Shown: positions 1-3,794 of the stretch, piece by piece
Layout: each line of letters starts with the position of its first letter
Numbering within the stretch: position 1 is the first letter of the stretch
NCBI GenBank assembly: GCA_029945985.1
Contig: JAQSDP010000132.1
Location: 1 to 5,937 of the forward strand
Length of the DNA stretch: 5,937 bases
Reading direction: 5' to 3'
DNA from: a bacterium
GTDB taxonomy: Bacteria; Acidobacteriota; Blastocatellia; Pyrinomonadales; Pyrinomonadaceae
Position numbers and translations under genes: made by a program
The notes under the pieces: model-generated
Told to the model about the DNA's origin: nothing
The model's database searches: none
Seen by the model: only the letters and a program-made list of their open reading frames with translations

Positions 1-204
1 AAATGGTGCTTTCGGCGGAGTGCCGATGATCTCGATATCGCAATTGGCGATGCCGACAAATGCGGCCGCCCACCACCCGAGTATCGATTGCCGCCAATAG
101 ATCTTATTTGGGATGAATAATGAGAGGGCAAGCCACAGGCCGTAGAGACCGAAAGTCGCAATGAACAACAGGACGAAACGGAAAACTGCTCTAAGGTGCT
201 TCAT
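1..204 (-). CDS. Probable 1-acyl-sn-glycerol-3-phosphate acyltransferase (PlsC-like), N-terminal fragment
   Basis: An open frame starts at the ATG at 204-202 and runs off the left edge, giving 68 codons without a stop. The product begins MKHLRAVFRFVLLFIATFGL: a short basic N-terminus, then one hydrophobic helix (about residues 7-32). A W-rich amphipathic stretch (YWRQSILGWWAAAF) follows, and then GIANCDIEIIGTPPKAPF. The order 'membrane helix, R/W-rich helix, GI.(x)..I.G.PP..P' is how PlsC-family lysophospholipid acyltransferases usually begin, just before the catalytic NHxxxxD motif, which would lie beyond the edge. The family transfers an acyl chain to lysophosphatidate at the inner membrane in phospholipid synthesis; related enzymes act on ornithine lipids or lipid A. 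The start overlaps the end of the upstream gene by 14 bases, suggesting translational coupling. A weak purine-rich stretch (GAGAAAG) lies immediately upstream. The catalytic motif is not visible, so the family call is moderate and the substrate unknown. Confidence 0.62.
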   Translation of the reverse strand, partial: MKHLRAVFRFVLLFIATFGLYGLWLALSLFIPNKIYWRQSILGWWAAAFVGIANCDIEIIGTPPKAPF

Positions 205-1021
205 CTTTCTCGACTTTAATAAAATTGTATCGCAGTAAAATACGCATCCGCAAAGGCTTGCCGTTTCGCTCGGCGGGTCGCCAGTTCATTGAACGCACTG
301 CTTTCTCGACAGACTCCTCAAGCCCGAAGCCTGCCCAGCGTTCGATGCTGGTGCGGGCAATCGATCCATCGGCATCAATATCTACTTCAATATCTACCGT
401 GGCTCGCACGCCGTAGCTTGAAGCGAGCTCAGTGTATTCCGGCCGCAGCCGCCGATACGGAACCGGCGTTCTCAATCCTTTCGCAAGCGGCGAGTCTTCA
501 GGTGGAACCTCTTGGAACTTCGAGTCCCGAGTTACGGAGAATCGGTTCATTTTCAGAGCACCGCTTATATTTTCTGCTAGTTCGCTCGTACGGCTCAGTA
601 TCTTGTCGCGCGCCTGGTTCTCGGTTGGGGCTTCCACGCTCTCGCGCAGCCATCCGATTATCGAGCCGGTTCGCGCATCGACGACGTATGCGATGGCGTA
701 CGCTTCGAAATACGCCGGACGGCCGATCGATGCTCGTCGCTGTACGGTGGATCGCAGGAGAATGTAGTCGCTCACGCCGAGTACTTCTCCGATCTGGCGG
801 GCTTCCGAGGTGGCGAGATTGAACGGGTCAGGAAGCGTGACGGAGCGGAACGCGGCTTGAGCCATCGAGTCATCTTGGATCTTGAACTCCCCTACGAGGC
901 CGGTGCGGACGCGGGACGCGAGTCCCTCTACTGTTGCGCCTTCGGGCTCAACAATGGCAATGCGTTGAGCATCGACCGCCGCCGAGAGGATCAGTATGGC
1001 TATGGTGAGGGCGAACTTCAT
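191..1021 (-). CDS. Secreted/periplasmic protein with CsgG/LpoB-like N-terminal part and TonB C-terminal domain
   Basis: The product has 276 residues. Residues 1-19 (KFALTIAILILSAAVDA, then Q) look like a Sec signal peptide with likely cleavage after the A at 18. Residues 20-157 follow the layout of CsgG/FlgO/LpoB-like folds: an opening strand RIAIVEPEG, a helix and the strand-like FKIQDDSMAQAAF, then ARQIGEVLGVSDYILLRSTV, then AYAIAYVVDARTGSIIGW. This part is inferred from pattern, not a named motif. Residues about 188-268 match the TonB C-terminal (energy-transducer) domain: PEYTELASSYGVRATVDIEV, then DIDADGSI, GFGLEESVEKAVRSMNW, and RPAERNGKPL. Classical TonB has an uncleaved inner-membrane anchor and a proline-rich spacer. 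Here the spacer is only about 30 residues (158-187) with few prolines, so a role as a true energy transducer is doubtful; envelope assembly or a structural role fits as well. The ATG directly follows the TAG of the HD gene, with no clear Shine-Dalgarno, which fits coupled translation. Confidence 0.8.
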   Translation of the reverse strand: MKFALTIAILILSAAVDAQRIAIVEPEGATVEGLASRVRTGLVGEFKIQDDSMAQAAFRSVTLPDPFNLATSEARQIGEVLGVSDYILLRSTVQRRASIGRPAYFEAYAIAYVVDARTGSIIGWLRESVEAPTENQARDKILSRTSELAENISGALKMNRFSVTRDSKFQEVPPEDSPLAKGLRTPVPYRRLRPEYTELASSYGVRATVDIEVDIDADGSIARTSIERWAGFGLEESVEKAVRSMNWRPAERNGKPLRMRILLRYNFIKVEKDEAP

Positions 1022-2320
1022 CTAGCTTCGGTATAGCTTTTCGATCTGGTCGCGAGCTTCCGACGGGAAACAAATGCGATCGACGCGAAATCCCTTCTGC
1101 AATCCGCGGACGGCCGCACTCACTTCGGAGATCTCGCGAAGCTGAGGATGTGAAAATCCGTCCTCCACGTAGATCAGGTCCTTGGGTTTACCTCGATCGC
1201 TTGAGTAGAAAAAGTGAGAGTCGTTTCCGGCCGTGTCCTCGATAAAGTAGTAGTCCGGATCGAACCCAGCCGCAGCTACGGCATCGCGAGCGGCGGCGAC
1301 GAACTGATCTCTTTCGTCTGACTTCATATCCAGATCGAGTGCCTTGAAGAGGCGACGGTCGATGAACCGCGATGCAAGATCGGCAAGGACTCCGTCGTCG
1401 GAACTCGCCCATTGTTTGATATGGAAAATGAAATCCGAATCGTCGAGCGAGAGATGCTCGGTGAGCAGAAGTTTCTTGCCGGCGAGTACTGATTCCATTG
1501 CGGTGCCGCTCGCACACCAAACACTCCCGACTTCCCGAAACAACATCAACGCGCGTTTCAAAGTTGAACGAAGAACGGCTTCCGCGGCTCGCAGTGTCCG
1601 ATGGAAATACACCTGCCGAAACATATAGTAGCGTGCCTGCAGATAGTCTTCGACGGCGTGGATGCCCGCGGCCGATACGTATAGCTGGTCGCGGTCTTGA
1701 TCGATCTCGATCGATTTCAAGACCCACTCGAGATCATAGATCCCGTACTTAACACCGGTCATCAACGTGTCGCGAAGCAGATAATCCATTCGATCGACAT
1801 CGAGCTGGGAAGACACCAACTGTCCCAGTGCCATTCTTCGGAAATTGCCACGGACAATACCCGCAACATCGTGCGCCAAAGTTGGGGAATGTTGTTTGAG
1901 AGCGGACCCTATATCGCCTGTTTCGTCGAGCACTGCTTCCACAGTGAAGTCTTCATGATGAAAATCGAGCGCCGTTTCGATGACGTGCGAGAACGGCCCG
2001 TGGCCAACGTCGTGAAGCAGTGCGGCTACCTTAACGGCAAGAGCATCATCATCCGATATCTCATACTTACGCCCAAGCCGCTCGAGCGCCCGCGTCGCCA
2101 GATGGAACGCTCCTAAACTGTGCGTGAACCGCGAATGCTCCGCGGTCTGGTAAGCAAAATACGCCAAACCCAACTGCCGCACTCGCCTCAGCCGCTGAAA
2201 CTCCGACGTATCGATCAGCCGCCCGATCAGCTCACCCCCCGCCGCATCAAGGTCAACCCGGACAATATTGTGAACCGCATCGCGGTAGTTTCTTTCGGCT
2301 GGTATTGGTGGCGGTTTCAC
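1022..2320 (-). CDS. HD-domain phosphohydrolase, dNTP triphosphohydrolase/SAMHD1-like superfamily
   Basis: The product has 432 residues and is probably cytoplasmic. The HD superfamily motifs are intact: FQRLRRVRQLG (41-51), EHSRFTHSLG with putative metal ligand H67, LLHDVGHGPFSH with H103-D104, and LDVDRMDYLLRD with D176. By analogy with SAMHD1, where the metal is held by an H...HD...D set, these complete the site. H107, H112 and H122 (in HHEDF) correspond to the catalytic histidine cluster, and R177/Y180 sit where SAMHD1 has dNTP-contacting K/Y. Members of this bacterial group (YwfO-like, COG1078 style) hydrolyse dNTPs or related nucleotides; the true substrate here is not readable from sequence. 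The start is GTG at 2320: an in-frame TAA lies two codons upstream (2326-2324), so no longer start exists, and the YRDAVHNIVRVD segment expected near the N-terminus follows. No Shine-Dalgarno is visible. It is the first gene of the leftward cluster. Confidence 0.9.
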   Translation of the reverse strand: MKPPPIPAERNYRDAVHNIVRVDLDAAGGELIGRLIDTSEFQRLRRVRQLGLAYFAYQTAEHSRFTHSLGAFHLATRALERLGRKYEISDDDALAVKVAALLHDVGHGPFSHVIETALDFHHEDFTVEAVLDETGDIGSALKQHSPTLAHDVAGIVRGNFRRMALGQLVSSQLDVDRMDYLLRDTLMTGVKYGIYDLEWVLKSIEIDQDRDQLYVSAAGIHAVEDYLQARYYMFRQVYFHRTLRAAEAVLRSTLKRALMLFREVGSVWCASGTAMESVLAGKKLLLTEHLSLDDSDFIFHIKQWASSDDGVLADLASRFIDRRLFKALDLDMKSDERDQFVAAARDAVAAAGFDPDYYFIEDTAGNDSHFFYSSDRGKPKDLIYVEDGFSHPQLREISEVSAAVRGLQKGFRVDRICFPSEARDQIEKLYRS

Positions 2321-2356
2321 GTATTAGATTCTGTATGGATTTTCGAACATAATCAA
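2321..2356 (-). promoter_or_regulatory. Weak candidate promoter for the leftward HD-gene operon
   Basis: On the minus strand TTGATT (2356-2351) and CAGAAT (2333-2328) are separated by 17 bases. Each matches the sigma-70 consensus at four of six positions. Transcription would begin about 7 bases downstream of the -10, essentially at the GTG start codon, so the mRNA would be nearly leaderless. This agrees with the lack of a ribosome-binding site. Both hexamers are weak, so this is a suggestion only. Confidence 0.3.
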
Positions 2357-2397
2357 GAATCACGCATTGACGGACAGCGCTTTCGCGGCTTCCTACG

Positions 2398-2406
2398 TGG
2401 TATAAT
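2398..2406 (+). promoter_or_regulatory. Extended -10 promoter for the rightward TPR gene
   Basis: TGGTATAAT is a perfect TATAAT (2401-2406) preceded by the TG of an extended -10. No good -35 lies at 17 bases (CGCTTT at 2378-2383). A TTGACG occurs at 2367-2372, but 28 bases away, which is too far to pair with it. An extended -10 can work without a strong -35. Transcription would begin near 2413, giving a 5' leader of roughly 28 bases before the ATG at 2441. Confidence 0.6.
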
Positions 2407-2430
2407 CTGCCTCGCAACCAAAGGTTAATC

Positions 2431-2436
2431 AGGAGG
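2431..2436 (+). promoter_or_regulatory. Strong Shine-Dalgarno (AGGAGG)
   Basis: AGGAGG is followed by TTTT and then the ATG at 2441. It is the only consensus ribosome site seen in the window, and it fixes the start of the secreted TPR protein. The four-base spacing to the ATG is a little short. Confidence 0.8.
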
Positions 2437-2440
2437 TTTT

Positions 2441-3478
2441 ATGAAACCATTGTGTGAGCAGCGTCTCCGAGCATTGACGGTGTTTGTCTCGTGTTGTTTT
2501 GCTCTTCTTTTATCGGCTGCCCACGTATCGGCAGCGAATACCATCGGCGGTTTTGTTTTTGACCGAGCAAGAACTCCGTTATCCGATATAGATGTTGAGC
2601 TTCTAGACGAATACTATCGGCTGAAGCAGCGTTTAAAGACGGAAAGCTCAGGTCGATATGAGTTTAGCGGACTCAACGATGGGAACTATACGGTACGCGT
2701 ATTTGCATTTCGATACGATCTGGAAGATCAATCGCAATATGTAGAAATTAAGAGCATTAGTTCAATTGCAGGGCAGGCCGGGAGCTCATACAATCCGGTA
2801 GATTTTTATCTTCAGCCAAAAAAGGGGGGCCTTCGGGACGCCGAGTTGAGTGTTATATTTGCCCAGAACGTACCAAAAGCCGCTGAGCAATCGTATAAGA
2901 AGGCGATCGATGATTTCAGCAAGAAGAAGACTGATGAGGGATTCATAGGCTTACAACAAGCCTTAACTATCTTTCCTACATATTACACGGCCCTTCAGAG
3001 GTATGGGCAAGAGTTGTACATCCGCAAGCAGTACGGCGCGGCCACACAGGTCTTTATGACGGCGGCTGAGGTAAATCCGAGAAGCGCGATGCCATTCTAC
3101 TACGCTGGTCATGCCCTTTCTAAAATGGGAGACAAATATAACAGGAACGCCAAGCTGGCCCTTGCTCAGGCTCTTTCACTTGCTCCGGCGTCAACGCCTG
3201 TTCTATTACTGTTAGGCACGATCGAAAGGAGGTTGGGTATGCTTTTGGAAGCAGAATCCCACCTGCTCTCCGCGAAGAAGCTATCTCCAGCGCGGGTTCC
3301 GGAAATACAAAAAGAGCTCGCTCAGCTTTATGCCAATGATCTGAAGAAATACAAAGAGGCTGCAGACGAGTTGGAGCAGTACGTGAAGGCCAGTAAGCTT
3401 AGCGACGAGGATAGCACCAAGACGAAGCAGCTAATTGCGGACCTTCGTCAAAAGGCGAAAACACAGACAGCAAACTAA
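2441..3478 (+). CDS. Secreted protein with CnaB/carboxypeptidase-regulatory-like domain followed by TPR repeats
   Basis: The product has 345 residues. Residues 1 to about 31 form a signal peptide (basic start, hydrophobic core VFVSCCFALLLSAA, HVSA/A cleavage region). Residues 34-125 resemble a CarboxypepD_reg-like or CnaB beta-sandwich: IGGFVFDRARTPLSDIDVEL, then SSGRYEFSGLNDGNYTVRV, the usual 'G.V.D....L..V.V.L......T...G.Y.F..L..G.Y.V.V' pattern. From about 145 to 320 the chain is helical with TPR-like units of about 34-36 residues, for example YYTALQRYGQELYIRKQYGA, AMPFYYAGHALSKMG with ALAQALSLAPAS, TPVLLLLGTIERRLG with EAESHLLSAKKLSP, and a last LYANDLKKYKEAADELEQYV. The tail is charged and Q/K-rich. 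The protein probably works in the periplasm or at the cell surface as a binding scaffold; no catalytic residues are seen. It has its own extended -10 promoter and strong ribosome site. Base composition appears lower in G+C than the leftward genes, especially around 2580-2760. The specific function is unknown. Confidence 0.88.
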   Translation: MKPLCEQRLRALTVFVSCCFALLLSAAHVSAANTIGGFVFDRARTPLSDIDVELLDEYYRLKQRLKTESSGRYEFSGLNDGNYTVRVFAFRYDLEDQSQYVEIKSISSIAGQAGSSYNPVDFYLQPKKGGLRDAELSVIFAQNVPKAAEQSYKKAIDDFSKKKTDEGFIGLQQALTIFPTYYTALQRYGQELYIRKQYGAATQVFMTAAEVNPRSAMPFYYAGHALSKMGDKYNRNAKLALAQALSLAPASTPVLLLLGTIERRLGMLLEAESHLLSAKKLSPARVPEIQKELAQLYANDLKKYKEAADELEQYVKASKLSDEDSTKTKQLIADLRQKAKTQTAN

Positions 3479-3490
3479 TAATCTAAATGT

Positions 3491-3550
3491 TCGGTCTGAA
3501 TAGGGTGGAGAAGTCTCGGCCCTCTTCTTTTGGTGCTGTTGTCAGACCGA
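3491..3550. repeat. 9-bp perfect inverted repeat enclosing a small hairpin
   Basis: TCGGTCTGA (3491-3499) is exactly complementary in reverse to TCAGACCGA (3542-3550), 42 bases apart. Inside lies a weaker stem, AGAAG (3509-3513) with CTTCT (3524-3528), whose right arm runs into TTTT-like sequence (TTCTTTTGG). In RNA the whole would form a nested structure just after the stop of the secreted TPR gene. The inner hairpin plus T-run could be a poor intrinsic terminator for that gene. It lacks the G+C-rich stem of a good one. Confidence 0.5.
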
Positions 3551-3620
3551 GATGCCGTCATGTCCCGGATCAAATACTCTGCGGCTACTTTCCGGTTTGG
3601 ACTCGTCTGTTAATTGCCGG

Positions 3621-3657
3621 GCCAATTCCTCGGTTTCCCTGAGCCGACAGAATTGGT
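3621..3657. repeat. Imperfect hairpin in the intergenic region
   Basis: CCAATTC (3622-3628) pairs with GAATTGG (3650-3656), and an inner TCGG (3630-3633) pairs with CCGA (3644-3647) across a small asymmetric bulge. No T-run follows on either strand, so it is not an intrinsic terminator. Role unknown: it may be an RNA structure, an operator-like palindrome, or chance. Confidence 0.4.
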
Positions 3658-3661
3658 TCCG

Positions 3662-3687
3662 CAGATAAACTCGTCAGATAAATTCGG
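3662..3687. repeat. Two-copy imperfect 13-bp tandem repeat
   Basis: CAGATAAACTCGT (3662-3674) is followed directly by CAGATAAATTCGG (3675-3687), with 11 of 13 positions identical. It lies between the intergenic hairpin and the terminator. With only two copies it may be a small slippage duplication. Confidence 0.45.
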
Positions 3688-3741
3688 CGTTCCTGCCCAT
3701 TTCGGCGAACGCGAACGATTTTCGCACCGATGTTAGGCGCT

Positions 3742-3771
3742 AAAAAGCCAGTCCCAATTCAGGGACTGGCT
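3742..3771 (-). terminator. Intrinsic terminator of the TonB-dependent receptor gene
   Basis: On the minus strand the sequence is AGCCAGTCCC, loop TGAATT, GGGACTGGCT, then a run of T (3746-3742). The 10-bp stem (arms 3762-3771 and 3746-3755) is perfect and G+C-rich. It begins 24 bases past the receptor stop codon at 3795. In the plus direction the stem is followed by ACAAACC, not a T-run, so it should act mainly on leftward transcripts. Confidence 0.9.
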
Positions 3772-3794
3772 ACAAACCTCAACTAATAACTAAA

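Larger units (their letters stand above)
3479..3794. other. Convergent intergenic region without a convincing gene
   Basis: This 316-base stretch separates two converging genes. The longest start-bearing readings I checked by hand are a 17-codon and a 38-codon plus-strand frame near 3552-3670, neither with a ribosome site or recognisable product. On the minus strand an open frame of about 55 codons without ATG, GTG or TTG crosses 3570-3750, and it is not credible as a gene. The region does hold several inverted and direct repeats, listed separately, and one good terminator near its right end. Confidence 0.7.

Noticed and set aside
1697..2116. A 139-codon plus-strand open frame opposite the HD hydrolase
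   Set aside because: It is antisense to the conserved HD motifs, has no recognisable product and no ribosome site.
2367..2372. TTGACG as the -35 of the rightward promoter
   Set aside because: It is 28 bases from the TATAAT, too far for sigma-70. The extended -10 explains the promoter better.
3732..3738. GTTAGGC resembling an integron attC core site
   Set aside because: No partner RYYYAAC was found at a suitable distance on the correct side, and there is no integrase or cassette-like gene.
3570..3750. Possible decayed minus-strand gene in the intergenic gap: two adjoining frames read like protein, for example LRETEELARQLTDESKPESS and GAKIVRVRRNGQERRIYLTS
   Set aside because: Neither frame has a usable start codon or a recognisable family, and a frameshift would be needed to join them. 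Chance open frames of this length are expected.
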